Notes under the pieces: model-generated
Databases searched by the model: none
The model's input: only the letters and a program-made list of their open reading frames with translations
Told to the model about the DNA's origin: nothing
Assembly: GCA_019614645.1 (NCBI GenBank)
Contig: JABWDB010000011.1
Span: forward strand, 4,203,501 to 4,267,500
Length of the DNA: 64,000 nt
Source: Stratiolaelaps scimitus
Taxonomy: Eukaryota > Arthropoda > Arachnida > Mesostigmata > Laelapidae
Reading direction: 5' to 3'
Position numbers and translations under genes: made by a program
Shown: positions 34,270 through 45,385 of the stretch, piece after piece
Layout of the letters: each line of letters opens with the position of its first letter
Position numbering within the stretch: position 1 is the stretch's first letter

Positions 34270-35307
34270 TACGTTGATCGGTTAGCGAGACGATCAAAGG
34301 GGAGACGAGAGATATACTCTGCCTGATTTGAATCTAAACAGGGTATATCCGCTGGGGAATATACGGATACAGGCGGGCTGCTTGCTTATCTGTGACTGTG
34401 TGGTGTGTGTATGTGTCTATATCGATTGGGTCGATAATAGTCATTTGTAAGCTATGAGACTGGTTCGTGGATTGGTCAGTTATGCTCTTCTGTGATTGAT
34501 GTTGGAACTGCTTTTCTGGATTCAAGCAATCTCAATAGACTTGATTTGTATGTAGTACATTGTTTCAAAGACTAATTAGGTTAACGCCGTCGATAAGGTT
34601 ACTAATAATAATAACCATAATAAATTTGAGATTCAGAGAAGGCAGTGACACCTCTCCAGCGAATAGCTAAGGCACCCCTTAATCCGGGCATTGCTATCCG
34701 AGACGGGGCTATCGGCTCATTCCTAATTCCCTATCACTGTTCGGTTACAATTATTAGATTATAATTAGTAGTACTCCGCTACGAGGTGGTCGTCTGCAAC
34801 AAAACACGACGGGGTCTGGCAGAATACAGAGATACTCCTCGATAAAACCCCCTTTGCCATGGATAGCTTTTTGCAGGTGGTTTCAAGCCGGACCCTTCGC
34901 TATGTACAGTATAGGAAACTAAATCAACATTCACAAAAGGTCACACCCCGTTGATATTTCACGAATCCACACGCGTTCTCTGTCTCGAGGATTTCATTTT
35001 GGTGGATACTTTTGTTTTGTGCGCTTGCTGCACCACTGGCGCATTACGGCGCATCGTTTATCATTATTTTTATAATTAGATGAAGCGTTTCTTTTTTTTT
35101 GGCTTAAGATAATCGCGAGTGCAGCTATCAGCCCACCGCTTTCGGTATGGATGAACGACTCGCGAACGCTTCCCCCTCCGGGTGGGAATCAAACGTGTGA
35201 ACGTTTGCACATTTATCTTGCTCCTCTTTATTGATAAGTCTCTGCATACGGGTGGATAGCTAGGGGCGGTGACCACTGTCTAATCAGCCGCTCCATATGA
35301 TTATTAA

Positions 35308-35310
<3 letters not shown>
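34270..35310. other. AT-richer intergenic stretch
   Basis: Nothing beyond small ATA-type runs; no repeat family member, exon or RNA gene is seen. Confidence 0.4.

Positions 35311-35369
<59 letters not shown>
35311..35369. repeat. (TA)n microsatellite
   Basis: About 29 TA units followed by AT-rich sequence to 35440, upstream of the CDK2AP-type exon. Confidence 0.98.
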
Positions 35370-35375
<6 letters not shown>

Positions 35376-35665
35376 TAAAAATTAATATATAAAAATTTTT
35401 TGTTAACTTTTTTTAACAAAAAAAATTAAATATATATATGTGTTGGCTTTAGATTTTCCGTTGCACTCGCGAACGCCAACCAACCCCACTCACTGGGCTG
35501 GTCTCAGCTAAGGGGCAAGGATAAGCGATAATAACACAGGATCTTTCGTTCGAACGACAACAATCGAACAGCCGTACTTCTAACGGTTTGGCCATTCGGA
35601 AATGAGACAGGACCTACAAATCTAATTTCCGTTCACATTTCTCCCGGTCGCGTGTCCCCTTGCAG

Positions 35666-36004
35666 ACGAGAACAGAAGACCTGGACGCGAACTGGCCGGG
35701 TACTAGCAATCTGCCCCCGTCACTCGCAATGGAGGAAGACTCCCGATCGACCGACTCGCCAGCCGTCGCGGCGGGCATCGATCCGATGCTGGCGGCGCAA
35801 CTGCTCGCCGCTCAGCAGCAATACGCTGGCAAATCGAAGTACGCCCAACTGCTGGCCGTCATCGAGGAGATTGGCCGGGACATTCGGCCGACGTATGCCG
35901 GCAGTCGGAGCTCGATCGAGCGCCTTAAGCGTGGCATTGTCCACGCGCGAATCCTCGTTCGGGAGTGCCTCATCGAGACGGAGCGAAATGCGAGGTACAC
36001 CTAG
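35666..36004 (+). CDS. CDK2AP1: CDK2-associated protein 1/2 (DOC-1) homologue, last coding exon
   Basis: The C-terminal 57 residues match the conserved core of CDK2AP1/DOC-1: [37 protein letters not shown] and [18 protein letters not shown], ending two residues past the point where the vertebrate protein stops. Known members bind and restrain CDK2 and are subunits of the NuRD chromatin complex, dimerising through this helical region. The exon opens after the acceptor CCCCTTGCAG. An in-frame ATG at 35729 would give about 91 residues; the frame stays open upstream to the acceptor, so an earlier exon may supply the start. A GTAAGT donor at 36040, 35 bases past the stop, suggests a 3' UTR intron. 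The CDK2AP1 versus CDK2AP2 split is not resolvable; the symbol denotes the family. Confidence 0.9.
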   Translation, partial: TRTEDLDANWPGTSNLPPSLAMEEDSRSTDSPAVAAGIDPMLAAQLLAAQQQYAGKSKYAQLLAVIEEIGRDIRPTYAGSRSSIERLKRGIVHARILVRECLIETERNARYT

Positions 36005-36045
36005 AGGCGTCAAGGGATGACGGCGGACCATCTGAATGCGTAAGT

Positions 36046-37168
36046 ATTGCAATGGGAAAGTCACTCGGGGCGCTTTCGTATGAATCGGGTGCACGTAACA
36101 TCTAGGGAATGTCAAGGCACAGATTTGTCCAATCATCTTCGTAATGTTACCTTCGTAAGGCTGCAGTTCAAATCGAAGCCTAAGCGGATTCTGATGCCCG
36201 CGAGGGAGCTGCCGCAAATCGACGCATGTTTGACTGGCTGCAGCAGCAGCAGACACAGCAGTAAATTCAACAGTGAACTATCTCGATTGTTGCTGCGTAA
36301 GCGAGCTGTGAAATTAATTAATGTTCTTAACGGCTTTATTACGCAAATACCGCCTTTGCACTATGCAATTGTAGCAATTTGAGATACGTGACTTCACGCG
36401 GATGAACGCCTTAGATTTGGATTTCTCACCTCGACGAGTGCGCGCTGTCGGCGATCAGTTCTGGAACGTTGTTCGTTTAAGACACATTCACAATGGTCGT
36501 GGGGGGGAGGTGGGTTACGTGAGGAACTAGGAAGACGTCAAAATTGGAAGCTTTGGTAGACGTTCGTTTAGTCGCGCTCGTATGTATGTCATCTACATTA
36601 TACAAACATGCAATATCTACATTTGAAAACTGTGGTCGAAGCTAGATTAAAGACGTTTTAGCACAAGGTTGCCTCTGGCAATGCCCCGCCTTGTGATGAG
36701 CACGCTGTGATGAGCATTTCGACGCTCGGCGATGTTCCTACGAAGCAGTGTCCACGAATCCCCATGTACCGTATCGGTGTTGGGTAAACGGCTGCCATCG
36801 GATGCCGTTGGGCCTTGGTCCATCCGTAGTACGCCTTCCAAGAGGATCCAGCCCACTCCCGTTGCGGTGCACCCTAACCGATGGGGTGGCCTTCTCACGG
36901 TGTGGGCCTTGGCCTGCTTATTTATGGACTCGTTTGGAGGACAACGTCAACATTGGTCGCCGTTGACGGCGTTGCTCGTCGCGTCAAATCGGCCAGTCGC
37001 TTGATACGGCGCGTATACTCTGTGCAAGACCATGTCCACCCACTGGTAGTCGTCGTATGCGACACTTAAAAATCGTAATTTTTCCAGCCGAGAAACGAAG
37101 TGGCTGGCGCGAGCTTGTGGTCGACCTGGCCCGCCATTTCTGTGTAGTCGGTTGTAGGTTACGACTAT
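36046..37168. other. Region between the CDK2AP-type exon and the next ORF
   Basis: It would be partly a 3' UTR intron if the GTAAGT at 36040-36045 is used. The 36650-37060 part is open in several frames on both strands without a recognisable protein. A small (CAG) run lies at 36239-36252. Confidence 0.35.
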
Positions 37169-38053
37169 ATGACATATCCAATGATTATGGTCGAACCGAG
37201 CCGATCGAAATCCTCCACAGACTCGAACGACCAGGGTGGCTGGTCATGCAAGCTTGACAAGACGAACGCTCGAGTTGCACGGGCGGCCGCTGCTGCCGCA
37301 ATCGCGGCGGCCAGTGGGACAAAACTCTCATCGGAAGAAGCATCGAAGGGGCCCGCCCCTCCGCCTGGCACCGCTCCCATTTTTCTCTCCGTCCCGATAG
37401 CGCCCACAGCGAAGAACCTGTCACAGGAGCCGAAAAATCCAACGGTCAGCGGGCCCCCGAAAGTTCAGAGCATGCCCACCGGAACAGTCGACAAGCCTGA
37501 TCCAGGGAAACCTAGTGATCCGGGTCCGCCCGCATCGGACGCCGCTGCCGCCGCCGCCACCGCCGCCGCCCCGTCCACCAAGTCGGATCCCTCAAAGGCG
37601 AAGGCTGCAACGTCCAAGGACCCAGCCATCGCTCCGGCCACTGGTGCTGCACCAGCCGTGCCCGGTGCTGAAATCGTCATCCCAATGAAACCGATTGGCC
37701 CAAAGCCATCCGTTGGACCAAGACGGCGTTCCTCAAGCCCCACCCATGGGGTGACGTTTGACGAATCGTCTCCGACAATCACCGACGACCCGCAGCTTCG
37801 TTGGCAGGACGAGCCCGCCATTTTCGACGACGGAACAAGTGGTTACGGAATTCTAATGGCTCGATCGAGAATGTTCGCCGATCCCCTCCCGCCGGTGATC
37901 ACCGATGAGGAGATGCTACTGATGAACATCCAGGAAGAGCGCCTGGTCAACGCGCCCATATCATGGTTCATGTTCGGTGTGCGAACCGTCGTTCTTCTAG
38001 GTTTTGTCCTATATCTGCTAAGTGGAATAAACAGCCCGATTTACTGGGACTAA
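37169..38053 (+). CDS. Ala/Pro-rich protein with C-terminal membrane segment
   Basis: 294 codons from an ATG that is the first after an in-frame TAG. Residues 1-185 are low complexity: Ala runs (RAAAAAAIAAA, AAAAAATAAAP) and Pro/Lys/Ser. Residues about 195-260 are more protein-like (THGVTFDESSPTITDDPQLR, GYGILMARSRMFADPLPP). About 268-290 form a single hydrophobic segment (WFMFGVRTVVLLGFVLYLLSG) closing just before the stop. That arrangement fits a tail-anchored or single-pass protein with a long disordered cytoplasmic part. A TTGTAG acceptor lies 10 bases before the ATG, so upstream exons are possible. I do not recognise the family. Confidence 0.65.
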   Translation: MTYPMIMVEPSRSKSSTDSNDQGGWSCKLDKTNARVARAAAAAAIAAASGTKLSSEEASKGPAPPPGTAPIFLSVPIAPTAKNLSQEPKNPTVSGPPKVQSMPTGTVDKPDPGKPSDPGPPASDAAAAAATAAAPSTKSDPSKAKAATSKDPAIAPATGAAPAVPGAEIVIPMKPIGPKPSVGPRRRSSSPTHGVTFDESSPTITDDPQLRWQDEPAIFDDGTSGYGILMARSRMFADPLPPVITDEEMLLMNIQEERLVNAPISWFMFGVRTVVLLGFVLYLLSGINSPIYWD

Positions 38054-38329
38054 ACACTGCTTGCTGTCTAGCTAACACATACTGGTCATTTCATCGCCCG
38101 AAAGCGCCCCCCTTCGAAAGCTGACGGCGTGTCCCAATTCGCATGCATGACTCAATCCCACTCGGTGGCCTAGAACAATGCTGTAGAATCTCGGGGATGA
38201 CGGGAGTCCCATTCACCGCTCCGCATCCTACCCCCGCCCCCCCTATCTAAACCTATTCTCGCTCGTGGGCCGTGCCGCGTCGCTGGATGACTGGATGCGT
38301 GTTGTCGTTCAATATTGAGAGGGATATGA

Positions 38330-38335
38330 AATAAA
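38330..38335 (+). terminator. Possible polyadenylation signal
   Basis: AATAAA 277 bases after the stop of the 37169-38053 frame, the first such motif downstream. Confidence 0.35.
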
Positions 38336-38399
38336 GGAAAATTGTATAGCCATAGCATCTCTCTCGTGCTCTCTGAACATGGCATGCCTTAGGCAGGGG

Positions 38400-38500
38400 A
38401 AACAGCAACAGAGTGGGCGGGGGGTGGGCACGAGCAGCGGCAGCAGCCGCCGCCGCTGTCGCCGCCCCCGCTGTCGCCGCCCCCGACGAATGCATGGATG
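38400..38500. repeat. GCN-type trinucleotide repeat
   Basis: An imperfect GCAGCNGCC run with a duplicated CCGCTGTCGCCGCCCC unit at about 38449-38483, between two convergent genes. Confidence 0.7.
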
Positions 38501-38900
38501 AAAGGCCATAGATGTGTGAGCCATGGAGTAGTATCTTGGTTTGTGGGGGATGTCCTCTCCTGGAATACGAGTAAGCGACGGTGGCGAGTAGCGCGGTTGG
38601 GCTAACCGGCCCAGGGTTCTGGGGGTGGACATGTTGAACTCGGAATAAAAACGATTTCAGCTTGTATTGTACAAAAAGCGGATTGTAATTATCTTGTTGC
38701 GTTGGCTTCTTAGAATGATTTGATTGATTATTAACATGTATGGAGCACATATATATATCATGTCACGGTGAAATCTTTACAAAAATATTGACTGTTTTTA
38801 TATGAAAATGTGCAATAGCGGCCGTAATATCCGACAACGTAGCCAAGCGTTCGGCGGTAGCGTGGTGACGTTTTTTTTACTTTCGGTTGGATTGTTCGCC

Positions 38901-39566
38901 CTACAAGATGGAAGCCGACCAGGTTTGCATCAATGCGGTCAATGAATCCAAAATCGAAGGCGAGGTAACACTCCGGGATCGCAGCCGTTTGTACTGTAGA
39001 AAAATTATTGACGTTAGATTATATATATATATATACTAATTTTTGTTACTATTCAATTTACAGAATCCACTTTGTATCAGGGACGCTTACGTCATGATTT
39101 CGTCCATATGTGCGCACTAGGTTATATAGGCCCATTGCTCTTATTGCCGAAAGCAGCACCGAACTCTGGACGATCTCGGTGACAGCGCAATCGTTCTGTT
39201 CTGAATCATCGCATTGGTACAATTTCAGACCGATGCAATCAACAACGACACCAGTCTCTAACACCTGTGGAATATTGACTTTGACTTAGCTGAACAATGC
39301 TGGCTGGCGTTCCGCGCAACGCGTCTGGTGAACTCCCAGATCGAACGAATCCATGAGTGTCTTCTCCCTGCGTTTCATTCGCTCATGATCCGAAACTCCG
39401 GATCAATAGCCAGCCCAGTATTGATATACATGTGTATACATTGCAGGGGCACGGTTCCATTTTTTGCGTGGTCGGTACGACCGTTCTCTGCTAGATATCT
39501 TATCTTACGTTAAACACCTCCACCATTCTATGAAATGAGCGCGACCGACACGAGTCTGACCTTGCT
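38901..39566 (-). CDS. 3' end of an unrecognised minus-strand gene (three exons)
   Basis: Exons 39509-39566, 39091-39264 and 38901-38993, 5' to 3'. Signals are strong: donors GTAAGA and GTAAGC, acceptors TTATGCAG, ATTCCACAG and TTTTTCTACAG. Phases agree and the frame ends with TAG at 38901-38903. The peptide runs VARSFHRMVEVFN, then VLETGVVVDCIGLKLYQ, then LLSAIRAMGLYNLVRTYGR, ending TALMQTWSASIL. Introns are 242 and 97 bases, the latter holding a short (TA)n run. The first exon begins with one leftover base, so the preceding exon must end in phase 2; 45970-46054 fits. The family is not recognised. It converges on the 37169-38053 gene. Confidence 0.55.
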
Positions 39567-40943
39567 GCATAAGTTTATCGACGCTTTACGTTTAAGAGTA
39601 TCGAACTCATAAAATGAAAGCTCTAAGTCGCTGTATTTCCCTTCATTCGACAGGATTACCCAGAGCTCAACGAAGAACGTCGGATTGGCGGAGTAACAAC
39701 GTCAGGAGATCTTCATTCCTATGCTCTGAACTCTCAACACGGAATCTCCATGCACGAGCGACAATACTGCAATGTGTCCGAAATTATCCCAGAGATTATT
39801 ATTATGATTGTTCTTAATATCATCAATAATAATAATAATTATACTTATTATTATTATTGTTAATATCATTAACTGAATGTCTGCAGGAATGGTCGACGTT
39901 TACTAGTGTACTATTTTCTAACGGCTGAGACTTCTCGGCGCCAATGTCGCTGTAATGGGCAACAGCATCTATCGTGTGGCGAATTTCGATACACGCTCGG
40001 TAGACAGAGCGAATGTTAGCTGAAAACCCATATTTTGATTTCTTTGGAGATGGCTTTGCAGCAATATCAGGCCATAATTAATAATAATAGTTCTCAAATT
40101 GTTTGTGGCATCCAGGCCAAAAAAGGTCAGAAAAACCAGTTGACCAATCCAAGGTACGACGATAGGATTACTTCATTCAATCGCTCTCCCGTTAAACAGC
40201 TGATATATTCGGAGATTTTTTTCTGCTCGACGAGATCTTTCGAAGTTCTCGGTGAGAACTTCTCTAAGTGTTCGTGTTGTATACGTGTTGTGTCTGTAAA
40301 TAGAGTGGGCCCACGTCGGCGTGGGGCGAGATCGGTGATTAGTCACTCGGCGACGGCATTGCGCGATATCGATACGCAATCGCAATCAGCCGAATAATAA
40401 CCAGTAACGAAGCGAAGACGGACGTCAGCTATCGATGTCGTTCGAATTATCCAGAAATGTATTCACATTTTAATTAAATCTCTTATCATTCGTTTATTGT
40501 TATTCTTCCAGGTTGTAATCGTTATGATTATGATTATGCTTATTAAAATCTTATCTTATTATTCGGACAGTTAGTCGAATTCGACCACTATTATATAATT
40601 GCTGGCCTCCAGTTCGTATGGTTTTCGCGCCATCGTGAGCGATCGCGTCCCATTATTACGCAGGCGGTTTGTCACGATCGGACACCTTGTCGGAGGGTAT
40701 GTGGGTATCGTGCTCTCAGTATGTATGATGTTGCTGGTGTGCACTGTCGTACCTTGTGACGTTGTAAATAAATCGTAACATTATTAACTAACCCGAGGAA
40801 GACGGCGCTTTTTCTATTCTATTAGCTTAGGTATCAGGTAACGATTCATGGCTATGGCGTTTGTGTTTGGCAGTAATAACCTGACACATTGCTGACTGTT
40901 CGTGCAAGGCTGTTTGTATTCGTATTTGCTTGATCGCAATATA

Positions 40944-40974
<31 letters not shown>

Positions 40975-42788
40975 GTGAAGAGTAAACTATCGCTCGGTTT
41001 TCGTCTCTTAATAGGCCATGGGGTCCATGGGTGTTTCAGGAGTGTCACATGAAGCGTCGAAAGAGTAGCAGACGAGCTGTTCGGGGAATATTCCCGGATA
41101 TGTTTCACGAGTGCGACCGTTTGACGTGTTACATGATTTTTCCGATAAACATATAAGCATGATTTCGTGCAGTCCTGCGTGCTGTCAACGTGGTCCCAGT
41201 CATTGCAGGGTATAGATGGATAACACAGACAAGATAGCGTACAGATGGGGTAACCCAGAAGGGTTACTGTATATTTGACAACCTCTGCTTTTCCTCAGCG
41301 TTTGTTCTTTCTCATTTAACTCTCCGAAAAACGATCAAACATTCAAAGCGGCTCGTCTCGTGTGCTCATCTTCAATAATCGTCATCTGTTTATCTGTCCT
41401 GGTGTCAGCTTTAAGTCAAATAGGTAATCATATTTTTCATTTAAAGGTAATATTTTGCTGTAAATTTCATCCTTATCTTCACTAATACCTACATTATCAA
41501 GATATTTTCTTACCCAAATTTTTCTCCTATCCTTCTCTATCTTAGGCATATACCGCAATCTACTGTGAATTATTAATCCTCTTGTATGTCAAAGATAACG
41601 GGGCAGGATGGCTGTATCGTAACTGCAATAAGTAGAGAAAATATCATAACTTTTCATCATAAAAACTCTGAAAAATCTCCTAAGATAACAATAATACCGG
41701 CAAATAGTATCAAAGCTCTCAGTGAGTTTGTTAACAAATCTGAGAGCAACCACTGAAACCGCTCAGCTTACAACGGTACTGCTGCGAGATTGTGCCGTGG
41801 AGATGGAGGCGTCCCCTGTACACTTCTCTGACACATGGTCCATACTCCTAAGGCAGAAAGCCTAGTGGACATGTGGCGACGCCTCGCTCAGCTGGTTCCC
41901 GCCAAAAGACCCATTAATGATGGTCATTGCAAAGCGCACAGCTGCCTATGGGATAGGACGCCATTTTCGGGAACAATTATTGTTGAGTTGTCGCAAACGA
42001 GGCACTGCCAGAAGTCGCTACCTAACCTGTTGATATATGAGGAATAGAGGTGGCTGGGAAATGGACGAATGGTCCACTAACGATGGTCACACCGTTCATT
42101 TCTCTAACTTGCATTTGAAGGGTGTTTCTTTTAAAACAAGAAGTACTAAACATGTTCCGGGTACATAGTAATTAATAATAAATAATTATAATAACAATAT
42201 ATAATACATAGTAGGAATCTAGCAAGCCGCTGTACAACGAGTCGAAAATCGACTCAACTGTTGTCAAAGTGCAAAGGCACACATGTATGTATATGTAATT
42301 AATGGATTGCGCTACTGTCATAATGAAGCGCTAAGAACGTTGCTTCAGTGAACGCGCGTAGCGTCTCATGCTTTGGCAGGCTGACTCAGCTAGGGTCGCC
42401 AAAAGTGACAGCTTCGGGAATTAACCTGATGTCGCAGTCCACATAAATATAATACATACATACACGGTCTTGTCCACATTGATCCAGCGATAAGATCGGG
42501 GAGGCTTAAGGCATAATTACACAGAGTGGCTATCATGAGCGTCATCACCCCAGGCGAAGACCCTTAGGCAAACAAGTGACGGCGTCTCCATTTGTTTCTG
42601 GGTAATGGACGCGACCCAGTGCAACGAAACATTGGAATAAGCTGGTTCCCTATGCGCTTTGAGTTCAAGTACTGTTATATGATTGCAATACAACACAAAG
42701 TTTTGCTTTAGTGATGGAACTACGGTTGTTTTACAACGTTATTAACGTTCTCGATAGGGATATGAGTCGCCGATGACATTTGTCTGTC

Positions 42789-42796
<8 letters not shown>
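39567..42796. other. Probable intron or intergenic DNA
   Basis: No convincing exon. It includes (AAT/TTA)n near 39795-39865 and a (TA)n run at about 40940-40975. If the exon at 45970 joins 39566, all of this is one intron. Confidence 0.4.

Positions 42797-42872
<76 letters not shown>
42797..42872. repeat. (TA)n microsatellite
   Basis: About 38 TA units, the longest uninterrupted run in the window. Confidence 0.98.
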
Positions 42873-42876
<4 letters not shown>

Positions 42877-43151
42877 AATATTAATATTAAATATTAATTA
42901 GAAATTTTAAATATTATCTGAATTTTACTTAGTTTTTGATTTTCTAATTATCGTCTGGAGGTGGGCCGTCAAATGTCAGATACGCTAACTAGGGGTATTT
43001 TCTTATCTTGACCTTATGAGTTACTATAAAACTCATAAGTCATATCTGGTATTCGAAATACATGTTTGTAAGCGCATGAAATTATGTATACTTATCCTAT
43101 CGAGGATTTCAGTGAGATCCGTTAGCATTTATCCGATAGGGCAATTTAAGA

Positions 43152-43300
43152 GGTAAGGTAAATGTAAAGGTTGATTGGTTAGTTAATTTAACAATGCTTA
43201 AGCTCTCTTATATGTCATCATGACGCAGCGCGACTCGAACCTGCGGCCTCTGGCTTCCGACAGCCAGAGACTTAGCCATCCAGGCCACCACCTGACAAGA
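43152..43300 (-). repeat. tRNA-derived SINE-like repeat (family 1), most complete
   Basis: On the minus strand: GGTGGCCTGGATGGCTAAG (A-box region), stem CTCTGGCT/AGCCAGAG around GTCGGA, B box GCAGGTTCGAGTCGCG, then GACATATAAGAGAGCTTAAG and the tail down to 43152. It lies 43 bases from a (TA)n run. Confidence 0.75.
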
Positions 43301-43337
43301 TTGTACAATTAGTGGAAACAAGGCAATATTAGACGTG

Positions 43338-43342
<5 letters not shown>

Positions 43343-43412
<70 letters not shown>
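43343..43412. repeat. (TA)n microsatellite
   Basis: About 35 TA units beside the SINE at 43152-43300. Confidence 0.98.
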
Positions 43413-43415
<3 letters not shown>

Positions 43416-43566
43416 TAATATTGTATTAGGCACAGGTAGGAGCGAACCAAGCAAAAAAATTAACAAAGGTAAACGCAATAAAAAATTACCTAAACTGAGA
43501 CCATACAGTAAGGAACTCTCTTTACGGTAGTTGTCCCCGTCATGCAGACGAATGCATGATGAGATG

Positions 43567-43608
43567 ATTTTCACACGAAGTCACTTTGAAGTGACTTCCT
43601 ATGAAAAT
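43567..43608. repeat. Short hairpin
   Basis: Perfect 10-base arms GAAGTCACTT/AAGTGACTTC (43577-43586, 43589-43598) with a 2-base loop, extended by 7-base outer arms ATTTTCA/TGAAAAT after a 3-base internal loop. Confidence 0.85.
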
Positions 43609-43768
43609 TGCAGAACTCATTCATCTACATGTGAAATGTCAATTCACGCAAACCATCAGCATGTCGCAGCGAATACGGCCACCCAACAGCAGAAAACAAT
43701 AAACGAATGACTTTTTAATAAGGTCTTGTCACCTCACCAATAGCAACGATGTAACAGTATGACTTTGG

Positions 43769-43905
43769 TAAAGGTAAAACTTTATTGATTTATTAAATGA
43801 GTTATAAGGAGTCGAAGGGTTTTACATATGTAAAATCTTCTCCATTTTGAGCTGTACTTTTAGCTGTTCGTCTGGGTGACAGGCCTCGGGATCACCGTTG
43901 GGAAC
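43769..43905 (-). repeat. SINE tail with hairpin body
   Basis: The minus strand ends in AATAAATCAATAAAGTTTTACC. The body GAGGCCTGTCACCCAGACGA resembles the insertion body near 9570-9606. A 16-base perfect palindrome (TTTTACATATGTAAAA) lies at 43820-43835. Confidence 0.55.
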
Positions 43906-44104
43906 GTGCAGTATCGAAGTGTCGAGGCGTTTGTTGAGACCTTATTCCTCCAGTGGAAGACATTCTTCATTCTCTATTTTGCCGATTCGTCGAGCTCTGT
44001 CTACTTGAACTTCCCCTCGCGTCAGTGAGTTCCTATTCACTGATTAGTCCAGCACATTTTTCATAGACACCCCATCACCTTGCGGCATCACCTATAAATA
44101 GCTC

Positions 44105-44215
44105 GCTTCGTCAACGAGTGGCTCACCGCCGAGCCGGATTACCCCCCCCCCCCCCCCCGTAGGCGTACGTTCGATTCCCCATCCCGCCATCCCGATGTAA
44201 CTCCACAATCCACTC
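44105..44215 (+). repeat. tRNA-like SINE piece split by a poly-C run
   Basis: GAGTGGCTCACCGCCGAG (A-box-like) and GTACGTTCGATTCCCCATCC (B-box-like) are separated by 17 C residues at 44142-44158. Confidence 0.45.
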
Positions 44216-44559
44216 TTAAAGGTCGGGCCTCCCCTGCGCCTACAAGTGTTTGCTTCCATGCGTTACTACACCCTTTGCCATTTCAATGAGCCATCCAGGA
44301 TCTGCTTCAGAAGTGGGATCGACGCCAGCGTAGCCCCACACAACCGCGTTCCCCGTTACCCCCGCTGACCCCCACTCGGTCGGAACGGTTAAGTCCGTTA
44401 GCACGCCGTGCCTGCGTTTGCCGTCGCCCTTGTCCACGTAGCAGCGTCCAACGGATTCGGCACAGACAGACTGAGTGTTGCTTTCCTTCGACGCACACAG
44501 CGTCGACCACTACGCGGCGGTCGGCGGGCTGAGGCGTTTCCTCCCACCAGCGAAGTGGT

Positions 44560-44765
44560 TAGTTAGGTTAGTTAGCGACAAACGGTGCTGGCTTTTTCGC
44601 CTGTTGTTCCTCGCCCAGTGTGCCCTTTCCATCGACAGAAGCTGCTTCCCTTACCGCGCGAGCGTTTTCGCGCACTGTACTGAAAACTTGGCTGGAGGGC
44701 CCTTCAAGCAACGGGCGCGCCAGCGACGGGCGTCAGCGAACACTCCACCCGACGCAATGACGCTG
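44560..44765 (+). CDS. Possible first exon of a plus-strand gene
   Basis: GC-rich sequence ends in ATGACGCTG|GTAAGT (donor at 44766), an exact consensus 5' splice site three codons after an ATG. That fits a 5' UTR exon with start codon. No partner exon was found downstream, and it would lie inside a possible intron of the minus-strand gene. The left boundary is arbitrary. Confidence 0.3.
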
Positions 44766-45209
44766 GTAAGTACCAATCGTTACTCCATTCATATACCGTA
44801 GAACAGCAACAATGACCGTACTAGCTAACGCGCCAGCCTAATTAGAATGGTAACTTCTCTAGGCCGGATCACTCGATTATACCGCAGCGGTGATGTAAGA
44901 TGGTACCTCTTGCCTAAAAACAAGACCTGATCAGGTTGTGATTTGTCTTAGCCTACTACTTGTTTCTGTTGTTTGTGGTGTTGTTCTTGGTGCTAACTTA
45001 GCAAAGTGCCCAATGGCTTGCAAATGCACTAGCACAATGACGTATTCAAAAGTGATCGTCGAATTATGACTGTATATACGGGCGTACGCGAAACAGCTTG
45101 TGGCACGATGTCCTGGTGATTGAACCGTTTGTTCAATCTGTGCTCTGGGTCCGGGAATTATAAGCCAGGACAGCTGCCAGGTCAAGTGACTCCAGACTAC
45201 TGACCTTCG

Positions 45210-45385
45210 ATGTCAGGCTGACTCTCAGCCATAAACATTTAACGTGCACGGAATTGCTATTTGCGTTGCTTCGTCAGGCGGACCCCTAAAGCCACATGTG
45301 CAACGGCGGGGATCCAACCCGTAGATCTACGTGTGCCCTCGGATTGAAAGGCGTACACGTACGAATCGCGCCACCGTGCTCGATA
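45210..45385 (-). repeat. tRNA-derived SINE-like repeat
   Basis: On the minus strand, GCACGGTGGCGCGATTCG (A-box region) and ACGGGTTGGATCCCCGCC (B-box region) are followed by a body with the hairpin GGCTGAGAGTCAGCC. Confidence 0.55.

Noticed and set aside
36647..37004. Overlapping 83- and 90-codon frames on opposite strands
   Set aside because: No recognisable motif and no splice or start context; could be an old transposon but nothing confirms it.
38909..39037. Plus-strand frame starting MEADQVCINAVNESK with a GAG|GTAACA donor
   Set aside because: It is antisense to the minus-strand terminal exon, which has stronger splice signals and a phase-consistent upstream partner; the plus model ends after 18 more residues.
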